A stretch of 64,000 nt of DNA from Melitaea cinxia (lineage: Eukaryota; Arthropoda; Insecta; Lepidoptera; Nymphalidae). Shown here piece by piece: positions 1 through 12,150 of the stretch; the stretch's first letter is position 1, and each line of letters begins with the position of its first letter. A program made the position numbers and the translations under genes. The stretch is from positions 12,828,549-12,892,548 of the forward strand of contig NC_059409.1 of NCBI RefSeq assembly GCF_905220565.1, given 5' to 3'. The notes beneath the pieces are model-generated. The model did not search any database, had not been told where the DNA came from, and worked only from the letters and a program-made list of their open reading frames with translations.

Positions 1-285
1 AAAAAAAAAAAAAAGATTATACCTCGTAAAATACACGAAGAGCTTTCCAAAGTTTTAAAGGGTAGCTAAACGTTATACATTAAAAATAAATCTCTAGCAC
101 AAATATGTATGAGTCATAGTGCAATCCAGAAAATCAATATCATCCCGATGAATCTGCGCTTCGCAATTGTGCTCCAGTACAACACGTAACAACGTACGGT
201 CAGCATACAACACAGTGCATATTCTATTTTGTAATAAAATTAACGAATATTTTTTACAGCACAAGGTCGGCAAACAAGCTTACGG

Positions 286-690
286 TCTGACGGTAAGCGA
301 TAGCCGTAGCCTGTGGACGTTTTCTTTTAAATCACATTTAAGGGCTTTATCGCAAGAGCGATTATGACGCCCTGGTTATGAGACTTAGATTATTACAGAT
401 ACATATCTTACGTTCGTTTATTAACTAACTTATATAAAATTCGGGCCAAGTCTGAGAGTGGGTTAACCAGAATACTACTACATTTCCCCAACTCATTAAT
501 AAAAAAACACCTATCTCCTTGTTCCGGGCCGCCTATGGACGTTTGTTAGACCAGAAAAATTGCAAGTGCTTTTCTAACTCTACCGCCCGATCCTCCTCGG
601 GAGCTACCTTACTCACCACAGAAACAGAATGCTTCTTGAGATTAGCATCATTTGGTTGTGTTCGTCTGTAAGATTGAGATACTGACTGAA
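286..690 (+). repeat. Diverged dispersed repeat (family H)
   Basis: Two segments match the repeat at 20832-21470 in the same order. Around 290-330 is a GACGGTAAGCGATAGCCGTAG-like stretch, and around 580-690 are GGAGCTACCTTACTCACCA and TCTGTAAGATTGAGATAC stretches. The middle is too diverged to follow by eye. It is an old copy of a non-coding lepidopteran repeat whose class I cannot name. The short reading frames here (167-367 and 533-742) are incidental. Confidence 0.4.
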
Positions 691-691
691 G

Positions 692-1017
692 ATAATGAAT
701 AATTGTGTTTGCTCGCAAACGAAAAAAAAAAACAGACTTCAATTACATAGACACGTAATACAACGTAAGTAGACGAAAAAAATTAACAAACACACTAGTC
801 GTCACCACGATTTTCGAGGGTTCTCCTCGATTTCTCTAGGATTCCATCATCAGATCTTGGTTTTCTTATCATCGCACCACACCAGGGATATCTTCTTTCC
901 AACAAAAAAAGAATTATCAAAATCGGTTCATAAGCGACGAAGTTATCCCCGAACATACATAAAAAAATATACGGTCGAATTGAGTAGCCTCCTCCTTTTT
1001 TGAAGTCGGTTAATAAA
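692..1017 (-). repeat. Dispersed repeat (family A), inverted copy
   Basis: This copy begins with TTTGCTCGCAAACGAAAAAA and ends with TTTTTTGAAGTCGGTTAA. These are the same two ends as the repeat at 5393-5932, in opposite orientation. Internal landmarks shared with that copy include TCCATCATCAGATCTTGGTT and a TTATCAAAATCGGT stretch. Partial copies lie near 47140 and 51962. It has no coding capacity. I recognise it as a common lepidopteran repeat but cannot assign it to a transposon class. Confidence 0.6.
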
Positions 1018-1069
1018 TAAACGGCTTAGTAATAGTCTACAGTAGGAAGATAATGTTCTAATCTATCTA

Positions 1070-2170
1070 TAATATATATAAACGCGAAAGGTCATTCATC
1101 ACGAAATCTCCGAAACTATAACACCTACAAACTTGAAATTTGGCAGGTAGGCTCCTTATAAGACGTAGGCATCCGCTAAGAACGGGTTTTACGAAACTCG
1201 ACCCCTAAAGGGGTAAAACGGGGGTTGCGAGTTTGTATGAAAGTCCTATGTTTTTGAAGTAAGAGACTTGAAATTTAAAATGTATGCTCTATAGATGATG
1301 AGAAGGTGTCCAAATAATGTATCTTTAGAAATCAACTCCCTTTTGGGGTTAAAACGGGGGATGGTAGGTTTAGTCACTCTTTACGAAATCTCAGAAACTA
1401 TAACACCTAAAAACTTGAAATTTGACAGATAGGCTCCCTATAAGGCGCAAACATTTGCTAAGAACGGGTTTTATGAAATTCGACCCCTAAAGGGGTAAAA
1501 CGGGGGTTGAAAGTTTGTATGAAAGTCCTATGTTTTTGAAGTAAGAAACTTGAAATTTAAAATGTATGCTCTATAGATGGCGAGAAGGTATCCAAATAAT
1601 GTATCTTTAGAAATCAACTCCCATTTGGGGTTAAAACGGGGGATGGTAGGTTGATTCACTCATCACGAAATTTCCGAAACTGTAACAGCTATAAACTTGA
1701 AATTTGGCAGGTAAGTTTTTTATAGGGCGTAGACATCCGCTAAGAACGAATTTTACGAAACTCGACCCTTAAGGGGATAAAACGGGGGTTGGAAGTTTGT
1801 ATGAAAGTCCGATTTTTTTTTAAGTAAGAGACTTGAAATTTAAAATGTATGCTCCATTCATGTTGAGGACGTGTCCAAATAATGTATCTTTAGAAATCAA
1901 CTCTCTTTTGGGGTTAAAACGGGGGATGGTTGGTTGACTCACTCATCACGAAATCTCCGAAACTATAACAGCCACAAACTTGAACTTTGGCTGGTAGGTT
2001 TCTTATAGACCGTAAACATCTGCTAAGAATGGATTTTACGAAACTCGACAACCAAGGGGATAAAACGGGGGTTGGAAGTTTCTATGAAAATCCTATATTT
2101 TTGAAGTAAGAGGCTTGAAATTTAAAATGTATGCTCTATAGATGGTGAGGAGTTGTCTAAATAATGCATA
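1070..2170 (+). repeat. Tandem array of about four units, period about 282 bp
   Basis: Units start at ACGAAATCTCCGAAACTATAAC-like positions 1101, 1383, 1664 and 1948, giving spacings of 282, 281 and 284 bp. Each unit contains a CTTGAAATTTGGCAGGTAGG block, a CGCTAAGAACGGGTTTTACG block, a GGGGTAAAACGGGGGTTG block and a second GGGGTTAAAACGGGGGATGG block. Units differ by scattered substitutions but barely in length. The last unit decays into the related element at 2178. No reading frame is conserved across units. Confidence 0.8.
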
Positions 2171-2177
2171 GCAATGT

Positions 2178-2841
2178 ATATATATAAAAAAGAAACGTCA
2201 CTGACTCACTCATCGCGAGAACTCAAAAATCGCCGGATGGTCCCATCCATCTAGGATGGACAAAGATGAAATTTGGCAGGGAGGTAGATTATAGTTAGTA
2301 GACGTCCGCTAAGAACGGATTTTGCGATAATCCACCGCTAAGGGGGTGTAATTGGGGTTGATAGTTTGTATGAAACATTTACAACAGCTATAAGTTTGCC
2401 TAATAGGTTTTTTATACTGCAGCCTGAAAATAAAACTAAAAATGTGGTGTATAGAGAGGTTTTATAAATATAACTATTAAATTTTACTAAATTGTGGCTT
2501 TTAAAAAGTTACCCAGTGTGATAAGCATTTCAAGTGACTGAAATAAAAAAATAATTGCGTTAAACATCTTAATAGTAATGCATATCTTCATAACCATGCG
2601 AGCGTAGTCGCGGGTAACAGTTAGTGTATTATAAAACAATGTCCCCAAAAGTGTATGTGATCGATTCCCTTAAAATCTATTGAACGGATTTTCATGCGGT
2701 TTCACCAATGGAGAGAGGGCTTCAAGAGGAAGGTTTACGGAACGGCTAAGCCGATTTTGATAATAGTTTCACTGAAAATTTGCTGGGAAAACTTTGTGAC
2801 ACACTGATATTAACGCGGGCGAAGCCGCGGGCACAGCTAGT
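2178..2841 (+). repeat. Related dispersed element ending in GCGGGCACAGCTAGT
   Basis: It starts with a TATATATAAAAAAGAAACGTCACTG-like sequence, repeats the GAAATTTGGCAGG and CGCTAAGAACGGATTTTGCG blocks of the preceding array once, and ends with GCGAAGCCGCGGGCACAGCTAGT. That terminus recurs at 4293-4304, 19540-19557 and 47855-47872, which is typical of 3' ends of RTE-like non-LTR elements in Lepidoptera. Assignment to RTE is inference; no reverse-transcriptase coding sequence is present. Confidence 0.5.
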
Positions 2842-3490
2842 AAAAACATAATTAAAATTAATAATATCCTTATATTTGTAGTTATGTTGAATATACTTAT
2901 TTACCAAAGCATAAGTAAGTATAATTTTAATGTTTAAATGACGATTAAAAAGTGCTTTTGGAGCCTAGTTAAACCTACTACCCTTATAGTTTTACTCGCG
3001 TAACTCCGAGTCTAGTGGGAATGTCGGAGTAAATTTGGACTACTTATGTGTCATTATGAGATTAATTGTTATTTATGTATAAGATTACACATACTCACTT
3101 CTCCTACATGGATAGAGGTATGTGCCCAGCAGTGGTATGTTACCTGCTTAATCGTCATACGTTGTTATAAATGCTATGTTAAACACGGTTACATTCATCT
3201 CATCCAAAGTATTTTTTTTGTGTGTGTATACAAATACATTAGAAGTATAGATGAAAAATTATAAAATACTTTTATCCGCTATATTATTGAGCTGCAGATC
3301 GTACTAAAATTTTAACCCTCGTAATACACCCGAAACATTAGTTACCCTATACTTATGCTAAACCAACTTTTAACAATTGCTCCAGAAGGGTGATGGAACT
3401 GTTAACTTGTTACTATCAAATATTACGTCATTAAACTGATAAATTTGCAATAAATTTATAGCATACATATGCAATACATATTCCAGTTCT

Positions 3491-4022
3491 TTCTCAGTAA
3501 AGGCGGTAAAACTGTGGAATGCCCTTCCTTCTAAAATCCGTCAATCCCCTACTATATCTGTCTTCAAAAATCGAGTTAAGAACTTTTACAAAACTTTGAC
3601 TTGATTTCTTACACGCATACATTCGCCATTATTTTCCCAAAACGACTTATAGTTGTACCCAATTAAGTATTATTTATTTACTATTATTATTATTTATTTA
3701 TTTATTATATTATACATTTAATTATTTTTTATTTATTTATACCTTTTAATGCCGTGAGTATTGCGCATGTGTGGATATATGTATAATATATGGATTGTAT
3801 ATATTATTTAATTATATATTATAATATATTCTTAAGCTGCACAAGCCCTTAAATTCAGCAAGCTCCTTTCTGGTGGGTTGTCTGGAAGAGATCACTACCT
3901 AGTGATAAGACCGCCCGTTGCATGCGACGTATTAATTTTTTTTTTCCCTTTAAGCTTTATACTTATGTAATTGTTATATGTTACTGTGTGCAATAAAGTT
4001 ATTTATTATTATTATTATTATT
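3491..4022 (+). pseudogene. 3' end of a non-LTR retrotransposon (LINE), 5'-truncated
   Basis: Positions 3491-3604 read in one frame as a short peptide containing VKAVKLWNALPSKIR, SPTISVFKNRVK and a TGA stop. This is the typical extreme C-terminus of jockey/CR1-type LINE polymerase proteins (VR..LWN.LP..IR...S...FK). About 400 bp of 3' UTR follow, with GGAAGAGATCACTACCTAGTG and a final CAATAAAGTTATTTATTATTATTATT tail holding a polyadenylation-like signal and a TTA microsatellite. Truncation at the 5' side is the usual outcome of target-primed reverse transcription. No duplication was located. Confidence 0.7.
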
Positions 4023-4117
4023 AAATTTATATTAATAAAATTCCCTTGTACTCATACTATATATTATAGTATATATATCTTTATTTGTTTGTTTCTTTAT
4101 CTTTTTGTATATATATC

Positions 4118-4304
4118 TTTGTTTGTTTGAACGCTCTTATCTCAGGAACCACTAGTTCGAATTATAAAATTATTTTTGTGATAGACAGCCCGTTTACCTA
4201 GGAAGGTCATGGACTATGGATGTTAGTATAGGAAAATACCACAATATTTACGTACGATTTTTTTCCTCAAATTAACGCAGGTGAAGCCGCGGGGCACAGC
4301 TCGT
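4118..4304 (+). repeat. Short RTE-like repeat
   Basis: The sequence runs from GTTTGTTTGAACGCTCTTATCTCAGG to GCGGGGCACAGCTCGT. A related copy at 48648-48800 shares CTAATCTCAGGAACTAC and the preserved order of the flanking motifs. No coding sequence is visible. The class is inferred from the shared terminal motif only. Confidence 0.5.
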
Positions 4305-4699
4305 ATATCATAACTCACAGGAGTGTATTAGTAATCATACAACGTGTTACTAAACTGACGTCCTGTCGTTTATTTTCTGTTTATATTTTTCTATATAGTC
4401 CATAGAGATACATTGATGCGTACCATCGATGAAATTATATCTATAAAAAAAATAGGCAATAGTAAGTACAGCTCATAACTAAGGAACTTTAAAATCGACA
4501 GAAAAAAAAGTTGAGAGAACATGGGAAAATTGTGCATAAATAACTGCTGACTTAGCTGTAAAATTCAGGTTCATTCATCATCATCATCACTGGCCTTAGT
4601 CAGTCTACTGCAGACGATTTAGACAGTGTCAAACACTGTGTCGCCTAGGCCACTATTCAGGAAAACGCACAGTTACAAATTCAGGTTACTCGGTCACAA

Positions 4700-4816
4700 A
4701 TAATAATTATTTAATAATTAGTTTTATTATTACCAATTAAATGGAATAATATTTAATAATTAATAATTAATTATATTAAATAATAATTAGTTTTATTGTT
4801 ACCAATTAAATGGAAG
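4700..4816 (+). repeat. AT-rich direct duplication
   Basis: The block TTAGTTTTATTATTACCAATTAAATGG occurs near 4718 and, with one substitution, near 4789. AATAATTAATTA-type simple sequence lies between the copies. It is a local tandem duplication of about 71 bp with no coding content. Confidence 0.6.
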
Positions 4817-5392
4817 GACACCAGTTTAATAACATGTATGTATACAAAAAACGCTGGTAATACGTGTCGTTTAGTATTTATTTAAAATAACCACCAATAA
4901 CTGCAAATACTATAAAATTTGTGATACATACTTATTTCTGTCTTCCAATCATTTCAAATTCTTCAAATAAAAATTTCAATGCTTTATAATTGTAATTGTA
5001 TTATACGACAGCTGGTATATCACGCAATATAATTACTTTGAAATTATTTAAAAATCAATAGGAAACTATGTTTTATATTGTAACTGTTAGACATCAGTAT
5101 TCAGTACGACTTTCCAAACTCAGGGAAATGGATATTACTCGCTTGTTTACGTCAAATAATATATATATCATATATATATCGGTCGATTGTATTTTGTCAC
5201 AATTTTTTCCATACAAAACGTAATAAAATAGGTATTAGTACATTGTATTATCTATTACTAATACGTCTGATACATAACAGTAACTATACTCGTACATAAC
5301 AACTGTCTAACACTATATTTTGTCTGTTCCAAGCGGATTAGTAAAATAATTAAAAGGCTCTTTGGTTATTATTATAAGGACAATTTTTTATT

Positions 5393-5932
5393 TTTAACCG
5401 ACTTCCAAAAACGGAGGAGGTTCTCAATTCGACTGTATTTTTTTTTTTTTTTTTAATGTATGTTACATCAGAACTTTTGACCGGGTAGACCGATTTCGAC
5501 AAATTTTGTTTTGATCGAAAGGTGGTGTGTGCCAATTGGTCCCATTTAAATTTATTTGAGATCTAACAACTACTTTTCGAGTTATATCTAATAATGCGTT
5601 TTTACTTGACGCTTTTTTCGTCGACCTACGTTGTATTATACCGCATAACTTTCTACTGGATGTACCGATTTTGATAATTCTTTTTTCGTTGGAAAGGGGA
5701 TATCTCTAGTTTGGTACCGTGATAAGGAAACCAGGATCTGATGATGGGATCCCAGAGAAATCGAGGGAAACTCTCGAAAATCCGTAATAACTTTTTACTG
5801 GGTGTACCGATTTTGATAATTTTTAATTTAATCGAAAGCTGATGTTTATCATGTGGTCACATATAAATTTTATCGAGATATGTCGATGTAATTGAAGTCG
5901 GTTTTTTTTTCGTTTGCGAGCAAACACAATTA
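5393..5932 (+). repeat. Dispersed repeat (family A), longest copy
   Basis: It begins TTAACCGACTTCCAAAAACGG and ends TTTTCGTTTGCGAGCAAACAC. Internally, ACCGATTTCGACAA / ACCGATTTTGATAATT modules recur about every 100-200 bp, each followed by an ATCGAAAG or TTGGAAAG motif, so the element itself is built of degenerate repeats. It is the best reference for the other family A pieces in this window (692, 47140, 51962, 62411). The 61-codon reading frame on the minus strand here is incidental. Confidence 0.65.
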
Positions 5933-7127
5933 TATAAATTGAAATACTACTAGTAGTTGTGGTTATTATGGACATTTACTTATTGTTCATTGCTTAATAC
6001 ATTATTTAAAACACAATATTTATATACAAAATAGACTTCAAAAGAACTTTCGAATCGTCATTTTACAAATTGTTTTTAATAAACTAATTATACTTAGTTA
6101 ATAAAGGTAAGATTTTGTAACAGTCCACCGTAGTTGTTTTCAAGTGTGAAAAGAGTGAAATACTTAAAGAAAATTACAAAATATTAAAGGAGAAAGCGTA
6201 AATCATGCAATACAAAAAAAAAAAAAAAAACAAAGTTTTGCGCCGTCTCGAGACGTGATCATTATCAACGTTTTCCGTCGTCAGTTCAAGATAAAAAAAA
6301 AAAAAAACTTGTCGCGATCGTACACGGTACAGATTTAACTTTAGCTGTTTTATGTTTTTTATCTAAACGATGATTATTATCTAAAAAGTTAAAAATAAAA
6401 ACTTACAATTTTTTTTATTATTATTATTAGTTTTGAAAAAAAAGGATTACAAAAATTATTGTCTGTTACACGAATACTACGGTATTCGTTTTAAGCTATG
6501 GTTTTAAGAAAAGTCGTAGCGATAGGTAGTTTGTTTTTAAAATGAGAAAAATTCTCCTTTGTGATAAAAAAATAGAAAAAAAAGAAAATAGGTGCTTATA
6601 GGTAGTATCTACAATCAGAATATTTCCATTAAATAAATCTTCCTTCAGGAATATTAGTGCGGTGAGCATAGCATGTGAAAAAAAACCCATATAAAAATGT
6701 ATGAAATAATTATCGCCCTAACACATTCGGTTAAAATTATATAGAATGGATGTGAAAACGTTTTAGTTGACGGGTTGACCTTTCCTTTCAAGGTTGACCT
6801 GTGACTTGCATGATTTTATCGTATTCCAGTTTGATTTCTATAGATTTCAGAACAGAATGACAAAGTAATCGTAACACGGCTACCAAAATATTTTAAAACG
6901 GAAAAAATTCAACAAATGACTACATTTTAACTTTTATTAAATCTTTAAACGTATTTTTAAAACTGATAGGGAGTTCTAGATTTTAAGTCTATTCTAAATC
7001 CTATTTTAATACAAACTTTTTAGTATTAAAACTTTTATTTTATGAAAAAAAAATACATGTTTTGAGTGTGTAACGAGACGTTTGTACGTATATTTTAAAT
7101 TTGAATTACATAAAAGTAATATCTTAC
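5933..7127. other. AT-rich stretch without a supported gene
   Basis: Poly-A and poly-T runs (6208-6230, 6294-6306) and low-complexity AT sequence dominate. The minus-strand reading frame at 6496-6690 has no recognisable domain and a composition like its surroundings. On the reading that 7128-7190 is an exon, this is the 5' part of the following minus-strand intron. Confidence 0.5.
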
Positions 7128-7190
7128 CTTATCTTCCGCTTCTTCCGCTCTCCCTTCGGCTTCCAGAACTCGCTGTTCGAGCTCCGAAAG
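7128..7190 (-). CDS. Internal 63-nt coiled-coil exon, PLEKHH/MAX-1-like (candidate)
   Basis: On the minus strand a pyrimidine-rich acceptor (TCTATTCCTTTGTTACAG) is followed by exactly 63 nt and a strong donor (AAG|GTAAGAT). The exon is open in one frame with phase 0 at both ends and encodes 21 residues, LSELEQRVLEAEGRAEEAED followed by K. The peptide is strongly heptad-like and rich in Glu, Ala and Arg. Its GC content is well above that of the flanks. From memory it resembles the N-terminal coiled coil of PLEKHH1/MAX-1 proteins (PH-MyTH4-FERM cytoskeletal adaptors; MAX-1 acts in netrin-dependent axon guidance in worms). That identification is inference from a short coiled coil, which can match many proteins. 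Being an exon at all is much better supported. No neighbouring exon was found with comparable strength. Confidence 0.6.
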
Positions 7191-8272
7191 CTGTAACAAA
7201 GGAATAGACTCGTTAGTAACTTTTCCTAAATTTTATGCAGACTAAAATTATTATGTACAAGATGTGTTTCAAACAAATATTTTTGATTAAAAATTGACCT
7301 AGTGTTTTGTTATTGTCCGTAAATGCAAAAAAAAATTGTCATCCTCAGCCAAGACACGACATTTCAATTCCCATATAAAAATATTGTATCTTTGAACGTG
7401 TGCTGACATCTATTGATAGGATGAAAACAACTTATGAACATTTCACAAGTATGAAACGAATGAACTTCGATAAGAACCATTCCAGTCATTTTTGAAACGA
7501 CGTAACTTATACACCACCCGATAGGTGGCGCTGAAACTCGCGCATATTTTATTGAACCACGTGGTTTCGAAGGATGTAGATATTATATACCATATAATTG
7601 TATATATACTATTTGTCAGGGAGGCTGTAGAAATAGTATTATTGTTATGTAAGAGAGTGTATTTGTGCGGTTTCTGAGGTATGGGGAGACGAATCGGCTC
7701 GTGAAAGGGTGGTTGAATCATAGCAATGAAATACGTATGCAAAGTAAGGAATTAGGCTGTGTTTTAGACAGGGGTGGACCGTGAATTGTGGGGCTCTGGG
7801 CTAATAGTACACGGGCCTTTTAATTATAATTAGAGTCTTTAATTGTTATTTTGTCATAAAACTGTTTTCTGTAGTGATGTCGATATATAATAAAGGAAAA
7901 ATAAAATAAAAATATGGTTCATCGATGTAGTGTCTCCCTTCCTTCTCGTCACATTCGAATACCAATACATATTAACGTATACATATAGCAATTCACAAAT
8001 TAACCATACTTACAAAATCAAACAAATTTCATAAATATGTCATTCATAAAGGATAAATTATACTCTAATTATAGCACTATTAAATAACTCACTCTCATTC
8101 CAATACTAAACATAGAATTTTTGAAATTTTAACTCTTAGGAGTTTACTCCTTAAAAAACGATTCAAGGCCTAACGCATGAGAATGACCGTGCAACCGGTG
8201 CAATGTCTGAGAGACATGAATATATTTTTAAATATGATGGTAATCGTTTTTAAGGAATAGACACAAGTCGCG
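7191..8272. other. Presumed intron, no supported gene
   Basis: The sequence is AT-rich. A minus-strand reading frame at 7443-7742 (99 codons) shows no domain, no codon bias and no splice context that I can defend. The stretch GGGGTGGACCGTGAATTGTGGGGC near 7770 and similar text look like degraded repeat rather than exon. Confidence 0.4.
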
Positions 8273-8623
8273 TGTTGGAGCTAACTAGCTCGAGGAACCC
8301 GAAAGTACATGTATCAAAGTTTCGCATGTGCTCTATAATAGGACACCGTTCGAAAAAATAGCGAGACTTTCGAAAAATGTACGCCGGGGGAGTCTTAGCA
8401 CTTCAGAGGACTCGTCTGTGATAGGAAGTGGGGTTCTCCTCGGCCACATACTGAAACTGACATGTAGCGGCTCGACGAGTAGAAGACGTCAATTATGGCA
8501 TCCGTCAGATCTATGATGGACGCTGGCCGGCTGGCAGGCACAGAAGTACACCTGCGGACAATTGCGTCCGTATTACTCGACGCAATTGCTTTCTAAAAAG
8601 ACGCAGATCAAAGACAAGCAACA
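8273..8623. repeat. Candidate solo LTR (about 351 bp)
   Basis: The block begins TGTTGGAGCTAACTAG and ends GACAAGCAACA, giving the TG...CA ends with a short TGTTG/CAACA inverted repeat typical of LTRs. It is GC-richer than its surroundings and contains a TCTATAATA box-like motif near 8332. Open frames of about 50-60 codons on both strands do not give recognisable proteins. No matching 4-6 bp target duplication is visible (TCGCG on the left, GGTAA on the right), so either the boundaries are slightly off or the element recombined. There is no second copy in the window to confirm it. Confidence 0.4.
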
Positions 8624-10756
8624 GGTAAATTCCCTGCTTCGTTATAGGTGCCAACATGGATCGATCTCAGGGTTGCCAATCTTATGTTTGCTTAGATATA
8701 GATTATTTTTACATGTTTTTCACTAATTTAATAGATGTAACTGGTGTTGGGGACCCTTTGTATCCGCGGTGCCCCGAGTTTAAGCCCATTAAGCCCTAAG
8801 GTAGATCCGGCCCTGGTTTTAAAGATTTTATTATTTGGTTGTTGAGTCTGTAGGGGGATTAAAAATTTTACACCTGACTTTTGTACGTTATCGCTTCAGT
8901 TGGGTACTTAAGTATTAAACTCGTAAAAGTTTTGAAGTATTGTAATACAAGAGGATCTAGCAACTTATTATTGTTCTTATTTATTATTTTAATGTAAGGA
9001 AACATATTAAAATACATTAAAAACTTTCCATAAAAAAAACCAGATACAATATTTATGTCACGAATAAAACTTTACATTACAAATATATAAATATAGGTAT
9101 GTATATATGTATACCCAAGTACATATATATACGTGTATTTTTATATAAACGTCTCGTAATATGTACTTACTAGTTAAAAAATAGCTGAATTGAATTTCGA
9201 ATCAGTACAAATATACATGAAACGAAATATCCACAGGAATTCAGTAGGTACATTCGATAGCTCAAGGTAAAGCCAGACTTGTAACGAGCTTACAAATAAA
9301 AATGCATTTCAGATGCAACGTACGTCGATCACAAGAATAAAGAAATATGTTGAAAGCAGAGGACTTTAAAGTGCAATTTCTGTGCTTTGATATCCCATAT
9401 ATATCACGTAACATATATAGTAATATTAGTACAATCCCGTAAGGGATTGTAGAGTACAAAAGTACATGTAGTAGTAGTAAAACGTACAGTCTACGTACTA
9501 AATCAAAATTTAAATGATTTTTTTTTCATTCACGTAGCCTTCAAAAGGACTTGATATTTCATTTAACAAAGTATGTAATGTTCTGTAAAAAGTAGCTATT
9601 CGAAATATGCATAGATTCTGCTAAAAACGGCAAAAAACTCAACAATTATTCTTCAAAAGTAACTGTCCATCATTCTGTAATTCGACCTCTTGCATAAAAT
9701 ACAGCTCGAATTTCAATAATACAATTTAGCTATTATGACTTTATAATGAATCACCCTACCAACTGCTTTTCAATGTATATATACATTCAAATGCTTATTT
9801 AATGAATGTCTCAAGACATCATCTTCAAATGTATGTCATAGATATATTACAGATATGATTTCAGAAGCCATCAGGGACACTTTTATCATATTTTCTTTAT
9901 TACTGTATAACACTCAATCGCCGGTCATTTCATCTATGTCCCAATACTGTCAACATGTGTTTAGTATATGTCCGATCATCTCACACACATATATAGGCTA
10001 CAGGCCATTACAGGTCTTAGCACTTGCGTAATAAAAGCGAAATTTGTAGATTGGCTTAGTTAATAGTGCGTCAGTATAGGGTCACAAATCGCCATTAAGT
10101 TCGTAATGGCGTCTACACCGCGGCATATCCATATATCTTGACCTGTCTGTATCTCAGATGCTGCAGTATACTTCGATACGTATGTTTTTATATGACCTTA
10201 TTAACGAAGTAGGCATAGTTCAATTGATGCATATATTTCATATTTTACATCGTCAAAGTCGCTACCCGTTATCTGTATGCTTAGGTCTTTAAAACTACGC
10301 AAGTGAATTTGATGCGGTTTTCTTCAGTAAATAGAGTGATTCCAGAGGAAGGTTTATACGTATTATACATGCATAATATAGTAGAGCAACACTGATAGTA
10401 TTTGCAACCGTGCGAAGCCGAGGCGGATCGTTAGTAATTATATAATATTATTAGTATTATGAAAGTAACATTGATATTTTATATAATTACTAACATTAAG
10501 GAAATAAATTTAAGCGTATATATATAGTATAAGTATATTTTACTATTATTATGTTGACTGTTTCTTTTTCGTATTAGGGAGGTAGATTAGAACTTAATCC
10601 TACCAGCTCTGTCATAGATAATTATCTAATAACTTTTTTCACTACATTTGTTACGCGAAATTTTTTTCAACGTCGAGAATTTAGTTTTGAAGTGGATTGA
10701 AACGATTTTTCATTTGAAATTGATCAGTAGTTGATTTACAAATAAAAAAGGCATTA
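8624..10756. other. AT-rich stretch without a supported gene
   Basis: It holds simple AT sequence. A fragment at 10260-10436 ends CGTGCGAAGCCGAGGCGGATCGTTAGT, a diverged RTE-like tail. Near 8745-8815 is a GC-richer piece (CCCTTTGTATCCGCGGTGCCCC) of unknown origin. The reading frame at 9262-9459 is unsupported. Confidence 0.4.
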
Positions 10757-10951
10757 CGCTTCAGCCTGTAATATCCCACTACTGGGCATAGGCCTCTTTC
10801 CCCATGTAGGAGAAGGATCAGATCTTAATCCACCACGCTGCTCCAACGCGGGTTGGCGGATATATTCCCTACTATGAGTAACGATCGCTATCAGGTGTAC
10901 ATGATAACAACCGGGACCGACGACGGCTTAACGTGCTCTCCGAGGCACGGT
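10757..10951 (-). mobile_element. SINE (family S1), 5'-truncated, with 7-bp duplication
   Basis: Read on the minus strand this is the 3' part of the S1 SINE defined at 21013-21353: it ends in AGGCCTATGCCCAGTAGTGGG and CAGGCTGAAGCG and lacks the tRNA-like head. GGCATTA flanks it on both sides (10750-10756 and 10952-10958), a target-site duplication. 5' truncation plus duplication is the signature of LINE-mediated retroposition. The plus-strand reading frame over it is not a gene. Confidence 0.85.
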
Positions 10952-12150
10952 GGCATTAGTATAAAGTTAATTCTATACTCGTACATGTTAAGTCAAGTAA
11001 CTTTTATAATATCGTTATTTTCAGTGAAAGCTTTGAATCTAACACGGAAAATTTCATCCAAACGACATTTGATTAATTAATCAATTGTTTGACAAATTGA
11101 TTTAGAATGCATTAATTAATTGTGACATTTCATTCGTTCAATTTAATCCCTGGCTTGAGATTAATACTCCCGGTCGTAATCAATAAATCATTAAAATTTC
11201 TGTATTTTATCGCAATGAATGCCTAATGGCTTTAGTTTAATGGCGCATTGAAAAACAGTTAAGAAATTTGATTAAAGAGATAAAGAGTTTGAAGGCTATT
11301 AAAAAAGACTAAGAAAAGTATTTATTATTTTTTAAAAAAATATGTTCATTTATTTTAAATACGACGCAACAGAGAGGGAATAATTAATTTTAATTTGAAC
11401 GTACTAAGAACAATAGTATAAAAAAAAAAAACAGAATATGTATAAAATTTAATTGGAACTACATGACAAGTTATATGGTAACGCACATTAATTACAGAAT
11501 TACAGTCGATCTAAGAATCTCCTTCTTTTCTTGAAGCCGGTTAAAAAAACATTTTACGTATGTTCTGACCGTAAAGCAGTATCGTGTATTTTATTGACGC
11601 ATTGGCTGTCTATGACAGCGGTAAAGGGCTGAGGAAAGTCGAATCTATGAATCTTATTGCAGATATGTTGTATATTTTTCATCGTATACATTTTTTATTG
11701 TTTATTTTATATAATTGCGTAGTATTATTGTTTATATGTTGGATATCTTTGACGATGTTATAACCAATGGTTTTCTTAACTGAAATAAGAGTAATAATTT
11801 TTTGATATTATTTAAAAGATATGTGTGTATAATTTACGTATAAAAATATGTTTAAAATCGTTATATACACAGCGTTAGATTAATTATAATTTTGCATATT
11901 TTTATTTTTATTTTTAATCCTAACGTACACACACGGTCGTCTGTAACTAAGGTAATAGACGATCGAGGCGACGAGAGAGGCGATCGATATAAAAATATTT
12001 TTTTCTCGATAAACTTATAAGAATACTTATATGTAAATAAAAACAGATAGATATAAGGTAGACACCAATACACACACAATAAATAGCAGTAAGGAATATT
12101 TGATTTGTATACTAGTCATCAAATGTTATCTTAGTCATAGGCACATACAG

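Noticed and set aside
1101..2220. CRISPR-like spaced repeats
   Set aside because: The repeat units are contiguous 282-bp tandem copies in an insect genome, not short repeats separated by unique spacers.
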